From assembly GCF_010669285.1 (NCBI RefSeq), contig NZ_CP048711.1, forward strand, positions 2,666,001-2,730,000: DNA of 64,000 nucleotides. Direction: 5' to 3'. Shown one piece after another: positions 9,666 to 20,288 of this stretch. Positions within the stretch are counted from its first letter, which is position 1, and each line of letters begins with the position of its first letter. The position numbers and the translations under genes are program-made. The notes under the pieces were generated by a model, which was not told where the DNA came from, ran no database searches, and was given only the letters and a program-made list of their open reading frames with translations. This stretch comes from Kineobactrum salinum (GTDB lineage Bacteria; Pseudomonadota; Gammaproteobacteria; Pseudomonadales; Halieaceae).

Positions 9666-10334
9666 ATGCGCGACTACTTGATCGCACCCTCCATCCTGTC
9701 GGCCGATTTCGCCCGTCTCGGCGAGGAAGTCGATGCCGTACTGGCGGCGGGTGCGGATATCGTCCACTTCGACGTGATGGACAACCACTACGTGCCCAAT
9801 CTCACCATTGGACCCATGGTCTGCAAGGCGTTGCGCAAGCACGGCGTGACGGCGCCGATCGACGTCCACCTGATGGTCAGCCCGGTGGACCGGCTGATCG
9901 GCGACTTCGCCGAGGCCGGGGCCAGTTATATTACCTTTCATCCCGACGCCTCCATCCACGTCGATCGCTCGCTGCAGATGATCCGCGACGCCGGCTGCAA
10001 GAGCGGTCTGGTGTTCAATCCACACCAGGGACTGGAGCCGCTTAAGTACGTCCTGGACAAGGTGGATATGGTACTGCTGATGTCGGTGAACCCGGGCTTT
10101 GGCGGGCAGTCCTTCATTCCCGCCACGCTGGACAAGCTGCGTGAGGCGCGGACCCTGATCGACGCGTCGGGCTATCCGATCCGGTTGGAGGTCGACGGCG
10201 GCGTGGGCACAGCCAATATCCGCGAGATTGCCGCCGCCGGGGCTGACACCTTTGTCGCCGGCTCGGCGATTTTCAATGCTCCCGACTACCGCGCGGTGAT
10301 CGATACCCTGCGGGCCGAGCTGGCGGCGGCATGA
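9666..10334 (+). CDS. rpe: Ribulose-phosphate 3-epimerase
   Basis: 222 residues from ATG 9666, which has GGAG upstream and begins the canonical [21 protein letters not shown]; the frame stays open upstream to 9609 without family support. Rpe interconverts ribulose-5-phosphate and xylulose-5-phosphate in the pentose phosphate pathway (TIM barrel, metal-dependent). Conserved: [17 protein letters not shown] near residue 33, DVHLMV near 66, [12 protein letters not shown] near 140 and EVDGGV near 177. The stop overlaps the start of trpE (ATGA). In Pseudomonas gph lies between the two genes; it is absent here. Confidence 0.96.
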   Translation: MRDYLIAPSILSADFARLGEEVDAVLAAGADIVHFDVMDNHYVPNLTIGPMVCKALRKHGVTAPIDVHLMVSPVDRLIGDFAEAGASYITFHPDASIHVDRSLQMIRDAGCKSGLVFNPHQGLEPLKYVLDKVDMVLLMSVNPGFGGQSFIPATLDKLREARTLIDASGYPIRLEVDGGVGTANIREIAAAGADTFVAGSAIFNAPDYRAVIDTLRAELAAA

Positions 10335-11851
10335 ACAGCACGGATTTCGCGGCGCTGGCAGCGCAGGGCTACAATCGTATTCCCGTCAGTATCGAGGTGC
10401 TGGCCGACCTGGAAACCCCGGTCAGCACCTACCGCAAGCTGGCGGAGGGGCCCTATTCCTACTTTTTTGAATCGGTGCAGGGCGGCGAGAAATGGGGCCG
10501 CTACTCCATCATAGGCCTGCCCTGCCGCACCCTGCTCAGGGTGTGCGGCTACCGGGTGGAAGTACTGATTGACGGTGCCGTTGTCGAACAGCAGGCGGTG
10601 GCGGATCCGCTGGCCTTTGTCGAATCCTTCCAGCAGCGCTATCGCACCGCCCCGCAGCCGGGACTGCCGGTATTTCACGGTGGCCTGGTGGGGTACTTTG
10701 GCTATGACACGGTGCGCTATGTTGAGCCGCGCCTGCGTGACGGCGCGCCGCCGGACGAACTGGGCACTCCCGATATCCTGCTGATGCTGTCCGAAGAGGT
10801 GCTGGTATTCGACAATCTGGCCGGCACCATCCAGTTGATAGTGAACGCCGACCCTGCCCGGGAAGATGCGCTGGAGCACGCGCTACAGCGCCTGCGCGAG
10901 TTGGCCCGGCGCCTACCCCAGCCGATGCCGCCGCTGCCGGAGGTGGTTCTACACGGTGCCGACAGCGATATGCTGGAAACCTCCGCCCGCTCTCATTTCA
11001 CGCAGCCCGAGTACGAGCGCGCGGTAGAGCGGGTGAAGGACTATGTGCTGGCCGGGGATGTGATGCAGGTGGTGCCCTCCCAGCGCCTGGAGGTGCCGTT
11101 TACCGCGCCGCCGCTGAATCTCTACCGCGCGCTGCGCAATCTCAATCCCTCGCCGTACATGTACTACCTGGATCTGGGGGACTTTCATATCGTCGGGTCG
11201 TCGCCCGAGATCCTGGCGCGGCTGGAGCAGGGCGAGGTCACCGTGCGGCCGATAGCGGGCACCCGCCGCCGCGGCCGCACCGAGGCTGAGGATGCGGCGC
11301 TGGAGGCGGAGCTGCTGGCGGACCCGAAGGAGCGGGCCGAGCACCTGATGCTGATCGATCTGGGCCGCAACGACGTGGGCCGCATCGCCACCACCGGCAG
11401 TGTCAGCCTCACTGACCAGATGGTGGTGGAGCGCTATTCCCACGTCATGCATATCGTCTCCAATGTCAGCGGCCGGCTGCAGCCGGGCAAGTCGGCCATC
11501 GACGTGCTGCGGGCAACCCTGCCGGCGGGTACGCTGAGCGGCGCGCCCAAGATCCGGGCGATGGAAATCATCGATGAACTGGAACCGGTCAAACGCGGCG
11601 TGTACGGCGGCGCCGTAGGCTATCTGTCCTGGGCTGGTGACATGGATACCGCGATTGCCATCCGCACCGCAGTGATCAAGGATGGCAAGCTCTACGTCCA
11701 GGCCGGCGGCGGAGTGGTGGCGGACTCGGTGCCGCGACTGGAGTGGAAGGAAACCCACAACAAGGCCAGGGCCATGTTCCGGGCCGCATCCATGGTGCTG
11801 GCCGGGTTGGAACCCGACGCCGGCACGGCGGCCGGGGCCGTCGACCCATAG
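10331..11851 (+). CDS. trpE: Anthranilate synthase component I
   Basis: 506 residues. With TrpG it makes anthranilate from chorismate and glutamine, the first step of tryptophan synthesis. Conserved blocks: [15 protein letters not shown] near the N-terminus (feedback tryptophan site region), [64 protein letters not shown] and [11 protein letters not shown]. Four-base overlap with rpe. The other subunit gene trpG lies 4.6 kb downstream beyond an anion transporter and a signalling gene. No leader peptide or attenuator was seen. Confidence 0.97.
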   Translation: MNSTDFAALAAQGYNRIPVSIEVLADLETPVSTYRKLAEGPYSYFFESVQGGEKWGRYSIIGLPCRTLLRVCGYRVEVLIDGAVVEQQAVADPLAFVESFQQRYRTAPQPGLPVFHGGLVGYFGYDTVRYVEPRLRDGAPPDELGTPDILLMLSEEVLVFDNLAGTIQLIVNADPAREDALEHALQRLRELARRLPQPMPPLPEVVLHGADSDMLETSARSHFTQPEYERAVERVKDYVLAGDVMQVVPSQRLEVPFTAPPLNLYRALRNLNPSPYMYYLDLGDFHIVGSSPEILARLEQGEVTVRPIAGTRRRGRTEAEDAALEAELLADPKERAEHLMLIDLGRNDVGRIATTGSVSLTDQMVVERYSHVMHIVSNVSGRLQPGKSAIDVLRATLPAGTLSGAPKIRAMEIIDELEPVKRGVYGGAVGYLSWAGDMDTAIAIRTAVIKDGKLYVQAGGGVVADSVPRLEWKETHNKARAMFRAASMVLAGLEPDAGTAAGAVDP

Positions 11852-12061
11852 CAGACTGTTGAAAATCTCCCTGGCTTTTGCCACGGCGGGCGATGCCCTG
11901 AGGGCCTGACTGCCGCCGGCGCATCTGTTTGCTCGCGCCGCAAAGCGAATTACAGCTTTCATATTATGTAGTCAGCCTCTCAGAGGCGACGCAATACCTG
12001 ACCCGTGTACTGTCTGAACCAGCGGCGGGTTTTTATAGGCTCTCCTGTAAAAGGAATATTC

Positions 12062-13555
12062 ATGTTGCTCCATTCAACCAAAGCCGACTGGTTCGGCAAT
12101 ATCCGCGGCGACCTGCTGGCGGGTATCGTGGTCGCCCTGGCGTTGATCCCGGAGGCGATTGCATTTTCCATCATCGCCGGTGTGGATCCGAAAGTCGGTC
12201 TCTATGCTTCGTTCTGCATTGCCGTGGTGATTGCCATCGTGGGTGGCCGGCCGGGCATGATCAGTGCGGCGACGGGTGCCATGGCACTGCTGATGGTCAC
12301 CCTGGTGAAAAATCACGGGCTCGAATACCTGCTGGCCGCCACCTTGTTGACCGGCGTACTACAGATTGCGGCGGGCTACCTGAAGCTGGGTAATCTGATG
12401 AGTTTCGTGTCCAAGTCGGTGGTGACCGGCTTCGTGAACGCGCTGGCAATCCTGATCTTCATGGCCCAGCTGCCGGAGTTGACCAATGTCACCTGGCACG
12501 TTTATGCGATGACCCTGGCGGGCCTCGGCATCATCTATTTGCTGCCCCTGGTACCTGTGATCGGCAAGCTGGTACCGTCGCCGCTGGTCTGTATCGTCGT
12601 CCTCACTATCGTTGCAGTGGTGGTGGGCATCGATGTGCGCACTGTCGGCGACATGGGGCAGCTGCCGGATACCCTGCCGATCTTCCTGTGGCCGGATGTG
12701 CCCCTCAACCTCACCACCCTGATGATCATTCTGCCCTACTCGGCATCACTCGCTGTCGTTGGCCTGCTGGAATCGATGATGACCGCCACCATCGTCGATG
12801 ATCTGACCGACACCAGCAGCGACAAGAACCGGGAGTGCAAGGGCCAGGGGATTGCCAATATCGGCGCAGGGCTGCTGGGCGGCATGGCGGGCTGTGCGAT
12901 GATCGGCCAGTCGGTGATCAATGTGAAGTCCGGCGGCCGGGGCCGGCTTTCCACGCTTGCTGCCGGCATATTCCTGATCGTCATGGTCGTGTTTCTCGGA
13001 CCGTGGCTGTCGCTGATCCCGATGGCAGCGCTGGTCGCGGTGATGATCATGGTCGCCATCGGTACTTTCAGTTGGGACTCCATCACCAGGATGAAGCAGC
13101 ACCCGCTGTCCACCAATATCGTAATGGTGGTGACCGTTGTGGTGGTGGTCGCCTCCCACAACCTGGCGTTTGGTGTACTGACAGGTGTGCTGCTTGCATC
13201 GCTGTTCTTTGCCAACAAGGTCAGCCACTTTCTCTATGTGACATCCGAGCTGGACGAGGCAGGCAGTACTCGTACCTACAACGTGGTGGGGCAGGTTTTC
13301 TTCAATTCCGCGGATCGCTTTACCAGTGAGTTTGACCTGCGCGAGGCCATGGAAAAAGTGGTGATAGATCTCACTCGCGCTCATTTCTGGGATATTTCCG
13401 CGGTGGCGGCCCTCGACAAGGTAGTGATCAAGTTGCGTCGCGAAGGGATAGAGGTGGAGCTGCTGGGGCTCAATGAAGCCAGTGCCACGATTGTCGATCG
13501 CTTCGGTGTGCACGACAAGCCCGAAGAAATCGACAAGGTCCTGGGGGCGCATTGA
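12062..13555 (+). CDS. SulP-family anion transporter with STAS domain
   Basis: 497 residues from ATG 12062, preceded by AAGGA at 12051-12055. The N-terminal [26 protein letters not shown] is the SulP transmembrane signature; about 10-12 membrane helices reach residue 400, followed by a cytoplasmic STAS domain (roughly 405-490, with [23 protein letters not shown]). SulP proteins move sulfate, bicarbonate or dicarboxylates; the substrate cannot be read from the sequence. It stands alone between trpE and the MHYT gene with spacers on both sides. Confidence 0.88.
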   Translation: MLLHSTKADWFGNIRGDLLAGIVVALALIPEAIAFSIIAGVDPKVGLYASFCIAVVIAIVGGRPGMISAATGAMALLMVTLVKNHGLEYLLAATLLTGVLQIAAGYLKLGNLMSFVSKSVVTGFVNALAILIFMAQLPELTNVTWHVYAMTLAGLGIIYLLPLVPVIGKLVPSPLVCIVVLTIVAVVVGIDVRTVGDMGQLPDTLPIFLWPDVPLNLTTLMIILPYSASLAVVGLLESMMTATIVDDLTDTSSDKNRECKGQGIANIGAGLLGGMAGCAMIGQSVINVKSGGRGRLSTLAAGIFLIVMVVFLGPWLSLIPMAALVAVMIMVAIGTFSWDSITRMKQHPLSTNIVMVVTVVVVVASHNLAFGVLTGVLLASLFFANKVSHFLYVTSELDEAGSTRTYNVVGQVFFNSADRFTSEFDLREAMEKVVIDLTRAHFWDISAVAALDKVVIKLRREGIEVELLGLNEASATIVDRFGVHDKPEEIDKVLGAH

Positions 13556-13713
13556 TGGCATGACGCCCGGTCGGCCTACAGGTCTTGCACCCATAAAACG
13601 ATGGCGAAGTACACTTTCATGGTATAGCCTGAACCTGGCCAGAATATTGTCCCGGGGCGCCAGGCAATCGGGGACTGCCGGGAACTGAAGACTTACAATA
13701 ACAGAAGACCGTT

Positions 13714-15822
13714 ATGACAGGCATTTACAGCCCGCTACTTGTCACCTTGTCCTGCATCATCGCCATTATGGCGTCCTACACGGCACTGGATCTTGCAGGG
13801 CGTATCCGGGCCTGTAAGGATGCAGTGGCGGGCCGCTACTGGCTCACCGGTGGCGCCTTTGCCATGGGTACAGGTATCTGGGCGATGCATTTTATCGGCA
13901 TGCTGGCTTTCATGCTGCCGGAAAACCTGGGCTACGATATTTCGTTTACGCTGTTGTCCATGCTGGCAGCGGTGATCGCCTCTGGTATTGCTCTTGCCGT
14001 GGTCAACACTGGCGAATTGACGCTTGTCCGGCTGCTGGCCGGAGGCCTGGCCATGGGGACGGGGATTTGCGCCATGCACTACGTGGGCATGGCTGCGATG
14101 AAAATGCAGCCACCGATCAGCTACAGTGGCCCGTTGGTGGGCGCCTCGATTTTTATTGCAATGAGCGCCTCGGTGGCCGCGTTATGGATAGCCTTTCGTG
14201 TCAATCCCCGCTCTGATTCACCCGCGGGCCGGCCACCGATCTGGCAGCGCATGGCTGCTGCCGTGATGATGGGCGCGGCCATTGCGGGCGTGCACTACAC
14301 GGGTATGGCTGCGGCCCGCTTCCCGACAGTCGCACAGGGTACGGCGGCCAGTCTCATGTCGGCGGAACAACTGGCGACCCTCGTTGCAGTGATGTCCATC
14401 AGTGTCATGCTGATCGCGGTTCTGTTGTCGGTTCACGACAAGTTTCAGTCACAGCAGACACGCTATCTGACCGCGTCTTTGCAGGCTGCGAATGAGGAAC
14501 TGCAATTCATGCTTCTGCATGATCCGCTGACCCGATTGCCCAACAGGGTTTTGCTGGAAGACCGGGTAAGCAGAATCATGGCCAGGGTCAAGCGCAGCAA
14601 GCTTGAATTCGCCTTCCTCTACATTGACCTGGATCGCTTCAAGAGTGTCAATGATTTGATGGGACATCATATTGGCGATGCCGTCATCCAGGCTGCGGCC
14701 AAACGGATAACAGAGACCCTGCGGGAGATGGATACCGTTGCCAGGGTGGGTGGCGATGAGTTCATGGTGGTCCTCGGTGAAAGCGAAAACCGCCAGGACT
14801 TTGAAACCGTTGCCCGCAGAATTGGCATCGCACTCTCCGACACCTTCGTGATACAGGGTCACGAGATCCGTATATCCGCCAGTATCGGCATCAGTATCTA
14901 TCCGCAGCACGGCACCGATATCCAGCAACTGATGGCTCATGCTGATGCGGCGATGTACTACGCCAAGGACGTTGGCAAGAATAACTATCAGGTCTTTGAA
15001 GCGGGTATGAACATCGCCGTGGAACGGCGCCACAGGATCTCGCGCAATCTGGCCCTGGCCATTGGTCGTACGGAACTGACGCTGGCTTACCAGCCCAAAG
15101 TCGCCATCGCCAGCGGCGGTATCGTGGGGGTCGAGGCACTGGCCCGATGGCATGACAGAGAGCTGGGGATTATCGGACCGGAGGAGTTCATTCCCATTGC
15201 CGAAGATACTGGCCTCATACTGTCGCTCGGTGAGTGGGTGCTTTGCGAGGCGTGTACGCAGATGAAGCGTTGGGAGGCACAAGGAGAGGAGCGGTTGCAG
15301 GGAATCTCTGTCAACGTCTCGACCTACCAACTCAATCACCAGAACTTTGTCGAGGTTGTGAAGGGTGTACTTGAGAAAACCGGCCTGGAAGCCGGCAGGC
15401 TCGAGCTGGAGGTGACTGAAAGTGCGGTAATGCAGAATCCGGAACGCGCCTGCGCGATCCTGACGGAATTGCACCAGCTCGGTGTGAAGATAGCCATCGA
15501 TGACTTCGGTACCGGCTATTCCAACCTGTCGCAACTCAAGCGCTTTCCGATCGACTATCTGAAGATCGACCAGTCCTTCATCTCTGGCATCGCCACAGAC
15601 ATCCAGAATGCTGCCTTGGTCAAAACCATTGTTGCCATGGCCTACAATCTCAATCTGGAGGTCATTGTCGAGGGCGTAGAGACAGAAGAACAGCTCGCTT
15701 TCGTCAAAAATCTCGGCGCTCACATGTATCAAGGTTATCTGTGCAGCGAACCGCTGTCCGTGGAGGAATTCCAGCAGTTTCTGGGGCGCACCGGCGAGAA
15801 GGATAAAACGCAATGGCGGTGA
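13714..15822 (+). CDS. MHYT-GGDEF-EAL membrane c-di-GMP protein
   Basis: 702 residues. The membrane sensor has three MHYT-type motifs (MHFIGM near 58, MHYVGM near 123, VHYTGM near 194) in about seven helices; such domains are proposed to bind copper and sense O2, CO or NO. A GGDEF domain follows (about 260-420) with an intact GGDEF near residue 345, then an EAL domain (about 430-690) with VEALARWH near 473, DDFGTGYSNLSQLKRFPIDYLKID and EGVETEEQ. Both diguanylate cyclase and phosphodiesterase sites look complete, so the net direction cannot be told from sequence. The organisation resembles Pseudomonas MucR/NbdA. Its stop codon lies inside an inverted repeat at 15816-15849. Confidence 0.9.
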   Translation: MTGIYSPLLVTLSCIIAIMASYTALDLAGRIRACKDAVAGRYWLTGGAFAMGTGIWAMHFIGMLAFMLPENLGYDISFTLLSMLAAVIASGIALAVVNTGELTLVRLLAGGLAMGTGICAMHYVGMAAMKMQPPISYSGPLVGASIFIAMSASVAALWIAFRVNPRSDSPAGRPPIWQRMAAAVMMGAAIAGVHYTGMAAARFPTVAQGTAASLMSAEQLATLVAVMSISVMLIAVLLSVHDKFQSQQTRYLTASLQAANEELQFMLLHDPLTRLPNRVLLEDRVSRIMARVKRSKLEFAFLYIDLDRFKSVNDLMGHHIGDAVIQAAAKRITETLREMDTVARVGGDEFMVVLGESENRQDFETVARRIGIALSDTFVIQGHEIRISASIGISIYPQHGTDIQQLMAHADAAMYYAKDVGKNNYQVFEAGMNIAVERRHRISRNLALAIGRTELTLAYQPKVAIASGGIVGVEALARWHDRELGIIGPEEFIPIAEDTGLILSLGEWVLCEACTQMKRWEAQGEERLQGISVNVSTYQLNHQNFVEVVKGVLEKTGLEAGRLELEVTESAVMQNPERACAILTELHQLGVKIAIDDFGTGYSNLSQLKRFPIDYLKIDQSFISGIATDIQNAALVKTIVAMAYNLNLEVIVEGVETEEQLAFVKNLGAHMYQGYLCSEPLSVEEFQQFLGRTGEKDKTQWR

Positions 15823-15849
15823 GGTTGAACGGGGAGGACCCCTCACCGC
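15816..15849. repeat. Inverted repeat spanning the stop codons of two convergent frames
   Basis: A perfect 9-bp stem, GCGGTGAGG (15816-15824) and CCTCACCGC (15841-15849), encloses a 16-nt loop. The TGA of the MHYT gene lies in the left arm and the TGA of the minus-strand frame ending at 15843 in the right arm. There is no T-tract, so a classic Rho-independent terminator is not supported; it may still act as a bidirectional 3'-end structure. Confidence 0.5.
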
Positions 15850-16070
15850 AGTGCCGGGCGGTTCCCATTGTTGAGCCAATCTTGCAGGCAGCTGCGTACA
15901 TAGTCCGGCGGTAGCCGTTCCTGCTCAAGGCGAATATCTCCGGCGCTGTGCAGGTATTCCAATAGCTGCTGTTCCTCTTCATTGGCTTCGCGGAACAGGT
16001 CAGAGCAAAGGTGAGGATGTGGGGCGCGTTGTCGGCGCGTGGCTATCCCCGCGGCGGCTGTAGACGGCAA
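15843..16070 (-). CDS. Small hypothetical protein, doubtful
   Basis: A 75-codon frame with TTG start. The C-terminal 50 residues (from DLFREANEEEQQLLEYLHSAG) look protein-like, acidic and helical, while the first 25 look like chance coding; a shorter start may be used. No family recognised. It is convergent with the MHYT gene and ends inside the inverted repeat above. It could be a remnant of a longer gene. Confidence 0.25.
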   Translation of the reverse strand: MPSTAAAGIATRRQRAPHPHLCSDLFREANEEEQQLLEYLHSAGDIRLEQERLPPDYVRSCLQDWLNNGNRPALR

Positions 16071-16480
16071 GCCTGAAGGCCATGCTAGAATAGAGAAAAT
16101 GTATGAAGCTGCTGCGGACAGGTTTCCACGCAGCTTCCTGATTAATGGAACTTCGGTCTGCCATGGCCCGTACCGCTTCGATCAACATTGCTCAGTGGTG
16201 CCGCATAAAATAGGGTGCGGCATGTCGTTGCGGGCTCGAACCGCACCTTGCCGCCGTACGGCGGCGAGGTTCAGCAGATGACTCTCCGGCACGGCGGCTC
16301 CAGGAACTCAGGAGAATGCCCGATGCTGTTGAAAATCCTCGCTGCCAACATCCCGGGTATGCCGCCTGGCGGGACATCTGCTGGCCTTTGTGGGGGCGAA
16401 AAGCGGCTGCCAGGGCATCCTGCAGACCGTACCCCAATCGGGAATCACCTGAATTACTCTAGATAAATCAAAAGGTTAAT
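16071..16480. other. Intergenic stretch upstream of trpG, no supported gene
   Basis: About 410 bases with only short overlapping frames on both strands, none with a recognisable product. The 12-base word CTGTTGAAAATC at 16326-16337 also occurs at 11856-11867 just after trpE. An AAAGG ribosome site precedes trpG. A trp promoter must lie here or further upstream, but I cannot place it with confidence. Confidence 0.4.
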
Positions 16481-17074
16481 ATGGCCAGGGTCCTGATGAT
16501 CGACAATTACGACTCCTTCACCTGGAACATCGTCCAGTACCTGGGTGAACTGGGCGCCGAGGTGGAGGTGGTGCGCAATGACGCCATTGCGGTCGCGGAT
16601 ATCGCTGCCCTGGCGCCGGAGCGCATCGTCATTTCTCCCGGGCCCTGCACGCCCAATGAGGCGGGTATCTCCATGGCGGTGATCGAGACCTTTGCCGGCA
16701 GGCTGCCAATCCTGGGCATCTGCCTGGGCATGCAGAGCATGGGGCAGGTGTTCGGCGGCCGCGTGGTGCGGGCGCGGCAGGTGATGCACGGCAAGACCTC
16801 GCCCATCCATCATTGCGGCTCGGGCGTGTTTCGCGGCCTGGCGCAGCCTTTCGAGGCCACCCGCTACCACAGTCTGATAGTGGAGCGGCAGGGCCTGCCG
16901 GATTGTCTTGAGATCACCGCCTGGACCGAGACCGACAGCGGCGAGCTGGACGAAATCATGGGCTTGCGCCATCGCCAGTGGGCTGTCGAAGGGGTACAGT
17001 TTCACCCCGAATCGATACTGACGGCCCACGGCCATGACTTGCTGCACAATTTTCTCGAGCTTCAGGAAGGGTAA
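16481..17074 (+). CDS. trpG: Anthranilate synthase component II (glutamine amidotransferase)
   Basis: 197 residues, class I glutamine amidotransferase. It supplies ammonia to TrpE and may also serve Pab[17 protein letters not shown] at the N-terminus, the oxyanion segment [12 protein letters not shown] near residue 50, the nucleophile elbow [11 protein letters not shown] (Cys near 80) and VQFHPESI near 171 (catalytic His/Glu) are all intact. First gene of trpGDC; two bases separate it from trpD, and the trpD ribosome site AGGAAGG lies in its last codons. Confidence 0.97.
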   Translation: MARVLMIDNYDSFTWNIVQYLGELGAEVEVVRNDAIAVADIAALAPERIVISPGPCTPNEAGISMAVIETFAGRLPILGICLGMQSMGQVFGGRVVRARQVMHGKTSPIHHCGSGVFRGLAQPFEATRYHSLIVERQGLPDCLEITAWTETDSGELDEIMGLRHRQWAVEGVQFHPESILTAHGHDLLHNFLELQEG

Positions 17075-17076
17075 CA

Positions 17077-18126
17077 ATGGAGATACAACAGGCACTTGCT
17101 CTGCTGGTGGAGCGTGTGGATCTGGGCCGTCAGGAGATGGCCGCGGTGATGCGGCAGGTGATGTCCGGCGGTGCTACCGACGCCCAGATCGGGGCGCTGC
17201 TGGTAGGACTGCGGATGAAGGGCGAGTCCATCGAGGAGATAGCCGGTGCGGCGGAAGTAATGCGCGAACTGGCGACCCCGGTGGTCGTCAGTGCCGAGCA
17301 TCTGGTGGATCTGGTCGGTACCGGTGGCGATGGTGCCAACCTCTTCAATGTGTCCACCGCGGCGACTTTCGTGGTTGCGGCGGCCGGCGCCCGTGTGGCC
17401 AAGCACGGCAACCGTTCAGTATCCAGCACCTCGGGCAGTTCGGATCTGCTGGAGATGCTGGGGGTGCCGATAAACCTCAGTCCTGAGCAGGTGGCCCGCG
17501 CCATTGACAGTGTGGGAATGGGTTTCATGTTCGCGCCGGCGCACCACGCAGCGATGCGCTACTCCGTGGGGCCGCGGCGGGAACTGGGCATGCGCACACT
17601 GTTCAACGTGTTGGGCCCGCTGACCAATCCCGCCGGCGTGCGGCGGCAATTGATCGGGGTGTTCGATGCCACCCTCTGCCAACCGCTGGCGGAGGTGCTG
17701 CAACTGTTGGGTAGCGAGCACGCGTTGGTGGTCCACGGTGCCGGAGGCCTGGATGAAATCACCATCAGCGGCAGTACCCAGGTGACGGAACTGTGCCGGG
17801 GCAGCATCTCCAACTACCACATTACTCCCGAGGATTTCGGCATGCAGCGCCAGAGTCTTGACGGGCTCGCGGTCAGCAGTGCAGCTGAATCGGCCAGTCT
17901 GATTCGCGCCGCGCTGGGGCGCGAAGATGATGCCGTGGCCAGCAAGGCGGCTGCGATGATCGCGATGAATGCCGGCGCCACCATCTATGTCAGCGGCCTG
18001 GCGGCCACCATCGCCGACGGAGTGGCTTTGGCGGAGGATTTGATCGCCACCGGGCAGGCAGAAGAGAAGATGAAGGAATTTGTGAGCTTTACCCAGTTGA
18101 TGGGCGCGGGGAGTGAATCGCAGTGA
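17077..18126 (+). CDS. trpD: Anthranilate phosphoribosyltransferase
   Basis: 349 residues, normal length. It joins anthranilate and PRPP in the second committed step of tryptophan synthesis. The PRPP-binding motif [17 protein letters not shown] near residue 80, [18 protein letters not shown] near 108, [11 protein letters not shown] near 152 and [11 protein letters not shown] near 174 are conserved. Its TGA overlaps the GTG start of trpC by four bases. Confidence 0.97.
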   Translation: MEIQQALALLVERVDLGRQEMAAVMRQVMSGGATDAQIGALLVGLRMKGESIEEIAGAAEVMRELATPVVVSAEHLVDLVGTGGDGANLFNVSTAATFVVAAAGARVAKHGNRSVSSTSGSSDLLEMLGVPINLSPEQVARAIDSVGMGFMFAPAHHAAMRYSVGPRRELGMRTLFNVLGPLTNPAGVRRQLIGVFDATLCQPLAEVLQLLGSEHALVVHGAGGLDEITISGSTQVTELCRGSISNYHITPEDFGMQRQSLDGLAVSSAAESASLIRAALGREDDAVASKAAAMIAMNAGATIYVSGLAATIADGVALAEDLIATGQAEEKMKEFVSFTQLMGAGSESQ

Positions 18127-18923
18127 GTGAGACAGCCCCTACCATCCTGCGTCGTATCCTTGCCCGCAAGCGGGAGGAAGTCGCGGCGGGCCGTGCGCAG
18201 CAGTCGCTCGCCGATCTGGAGTCACGCATCACCGAACAGAGTGCGGTACGCGGCTTTGCTGCCATGCTGCGGGCCCGTGTCGGCGAAGGTCAGCCCGCGG
18301 TCATTGCCGAGGTCAAGCGGGCCTCGCCCAGCAAGGGCATCATCCGCGAGGATTTCCAGCCGGCGCAGATAGCGCAGAGCTATCAGCACGGTGGGGCCGC
18401 CTGCCTGTCGGTGCTCACCGACGTGGACTTTTTCCAGGGCGCGGACGCCTATCTGCAGCAGGCACGGGCGGCCTGCGTACTGCCGGTGCTGCGCAAGGAC
18501 TTCACGGTGGATCCGTGGCAGATCATTGAGGCCCGGGCCATCGGTGCCGATGCGGTCCTGTTGATCGTGGCTGCGCTGGAACGCGCCCAGTTGCAGGAAC
18601 TGGCATTGACCGCGGCCGAGTACAATCTGGATGTGCTGGTAGAGGTTCATGACCGGGCTGAACTGGAGCGGGCGCTGGAACTTGATACGCCGCTGATCGG
18701 GGTCAACAACCGCGATCTGCACAGTTTCGAAACCTCGCTGGATACCACGCTGTCACTGCTGCCACATGTACCCGGGGACCGGCTATTGGTGACAGAGAGT
18801 GGTATCCACAGCCGCGAGGATGTGGCCATGATGCGCGATGCCGGGGTGCATGGCTTTCTGGTGGGAGAGGCCTTCATGCGCGCCCAGGAGCCGGGCGAGA
18901 AGTTGCGCGAACTGTTCTTTTAA
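18123..18923 (+). CDS. trpC: Indole-3-glycerol phosphate synthase
   Basis: 266 residues from a GTG start that overlaps the trpD stop. Monofunctional TrpC (no TrpF fusion), TIM barrel. Conserved [13 protein letters not shown] (catalytic Lys) near residue 60, [12 protein letters not shown] near 98, [13 protein letters not shown] near 120, [17 protein letters not shown] and [11 protein letters not shown]. It is the last trp gene here and is convergent with crp. GGCAGC/GCTGCC at 18929-18943 forms a short hairpin without a T-tract. Confidence 0.97.
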   Translation: MSETAPTILRRILARKREEVAAGRAQQSLADLESRITEQSAVRGFAAMLRARVGEGQPAVIAEVKRASPSKGIIREDFQPAQIAQSYQHGGAACLSVLTDVDFFQGADAYLQQARAACVLPVLRKDFTVDPWQIIEARAIGADAVLLIVAALERAQLQELALTAAEYNLDVLVEVHDRAELERALELDTPLIGVNNRDLHSFETSLDTTLSLLPHVPGDRLLVTESGIHSREDVAMMRDAGVHGFLVGEAFMRAQEPGEKLRELFF

Positions 18924-18993
18924 GGAGCGGCAGCCCGGCTGCCAACGGCAACGGGCGGGGTGGAGCAAGGAGGATTGTATATGGCGGCTGGCT

Positions 18994-19638
18994 TCAGCGG
19001 GTGCCGTAGACCACCATGGTCTTGCCGGACACTGCGACCAGACCTTCCTCCTCCAGAATCTTCAGCACCCGGCCGGCCATTTCCCGCGAGCAGCCGACGA
19101 TCTTGCCCAATTCCTGGCGCGTGATCTTGATCTGCATGCCGTCCGGGTGGGTCATTGCGTCGGGTTGTTTGCACAGGTCTATCAGCGTGTGGGCGACCCG
19201 GCCCGAGACGTCGACGAAGGCCAGGTCCTTCAGCTTGCGCGTGGTCTGGCGCAGGCGCATGCCCATTTGCTGGGCAATGGCGAACAGGATGTCGGGAAAC
19301 AGGCTGCGTATCTGGTGGAAGCGTTCGTAGGAGATCTCGGCCACTTCGCAGTGTTCGCGGGCGACGACCATCGCGCTGCGGACTTCGGCAGAGGCACCGA
19401 AGAGTCCCATTTCACCAAAGAAGTCGCCGGCGTTGAGGTAGCTGACCACCATCATGTGCTCGGAATCGGCCTCGTCCTGTACCATCACCGAGACTGACCC
19501 GTCCAGGATCAGGTAGAGACAGTCGCTTTGCGCGCCCTCCCGGAGAATGACGTGTTTGGGGCGGTAGCTGTGACGGTTGCAGTGGCGGAGGAAATTCTCC
19601 ACCGTGGGTATCGCTTTGGTTATTTGGGGCTTTAGCAC
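18994..19638 (-). CDS. vfr: cAMP-activated global regulator, Vfr/Crp type
   Basis: 214 residues from GTG 19638, which has AGGAG eight bases upstream; a longer GTG start at 19659 is possible. The N-terminal cyclic-nucleotide domain has YLNAGDFFGEMGLF and RSAMVV in the phosphate-binding cassette, with the long C-helix RLRQTTRKLKDLAF. The C-terminal winged helix has KITRQELGKIVGCSREMAGRVLKILEEEGLV and ends MVVYGTR, very like Pseudomonas Vfr, whose gene also lies between trpC and an OsmC gene. cAMP binding is expected from the family. Divergent from the OsmC gene, with a 125-bp shared upstream region. Confidence 0.93.
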   Translation of the reverse strand: MLKPQITKAIPTVENFLRHCNRHSYRPKHVILREGAQSDCLYLILDGSVSVMVQDEADSEHMMVVSYLNAGDFFGEMGLFGASAEVRSAMVVAREHCEVAEISYERFHQIRSLFPDILFAIAQQMGMRLRQTTRKLKDLAFVDVSGRVAHTLIDLCKQPDAMTHPDGMQIKITRQELGKIVGCSREMAGRVLKILEEEGLVAVSGKTMVVYGTR

Positions 19639-19763
19639 TGAGCAATCTCCTGTCCGCACAGCCAGTATCGCACCCTAATGGTACCCCACGCACCGCGCAA
19701 GTAAAACGGAAACTGATATACTGGGTTTTCCGGCTTTTTGTTCAGGGGGAGGGCAGCGAAATC

Positions 19764-20192
19764 ATGCAGGCAACAGTGAAGTGGGTGGACGGGGTCATGT
19801 TCATCGGTGAGTCCGGCAGCGGCCATACCGTAGTGATGGACGGTGCGCCCGATCACGGCGGACGCAATCTCGGCGTCCGGCCAATGGAAATGTTGCTGCT
19901 GGGCCTGGGTGGCTGCTCCTCTTTCGATGTGATTGGCACCTTGAAGAAGTCGCGTCAACAGGTGGTGGACTGCCGGGTAGAACTGAAGGCCGAGCGGGCC
20001 GATGCTGTGCCCGCGGTATTTACGCATATCCACATGCATTTTGTGGTGACCGGGGTCGATCTGAAAGAAAAGCAGGTGCAGCGGGCGGTAGAGCTGTCGG
20101 CCGAGAAATACTGCTCCGCCTCCATTATGCTGGGCGCGGCGGGGGTCAAAATGAGTCACAGCCATGAACTGCAGGCTTTTGCCGCAGCCTAG
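19764..20192 (+). CDS. OsmC-family protein
   Basis: 142 residues, normal for the small OsmC/YhfA branch. The family fold uses conserved cysteines to reduce peroxides in some members. LLGLGGCSSFDVIGTLKKSRQ near residue 48 holds the conserved Cys; a second Cys occurs in EKYCSASIMLGAAG near 115. It sits next to vfr exactly as in Pseudomonas, where the function is not established, so no specific role is assigned. Confidence 0.85.
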   Translation: MQATVKWVDGVMFIGESGSGHTVVMDGAPDHGGRNLGVRPMEMLLLGLGGCSSFDVIGTLKKSRQQVVDCRVELKAERADAVPAVFTHIHMHFVVTGVDLKEKQVQRAVELSAEKYCSASIMLGAAGVKMSHSHELQAFAAA

Positions 20193-20288
20193 TGCGCCCT
20201 GCGCAAAGGTTGGTGACCGAACTCCACACCCGGCCCGCCAGTAACCGCGAGTGAGCTGATCGTGCGGCTCGCTATTCGGGGCGGACGC

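Noticed and set aside
14449-15879. 476-codon minus-strand frame over the MHYT-GGDEF-EAL gene
   Set aside because: The plus-strand protein has intact GGDEF and EAL motifs; the antisense frame has no protein-like features.
16039-16466. Small plus-strand frames upstream of trpG
   Set aside because: No ribosome site, no domain, and overlapping frames of equal quality on both strands.
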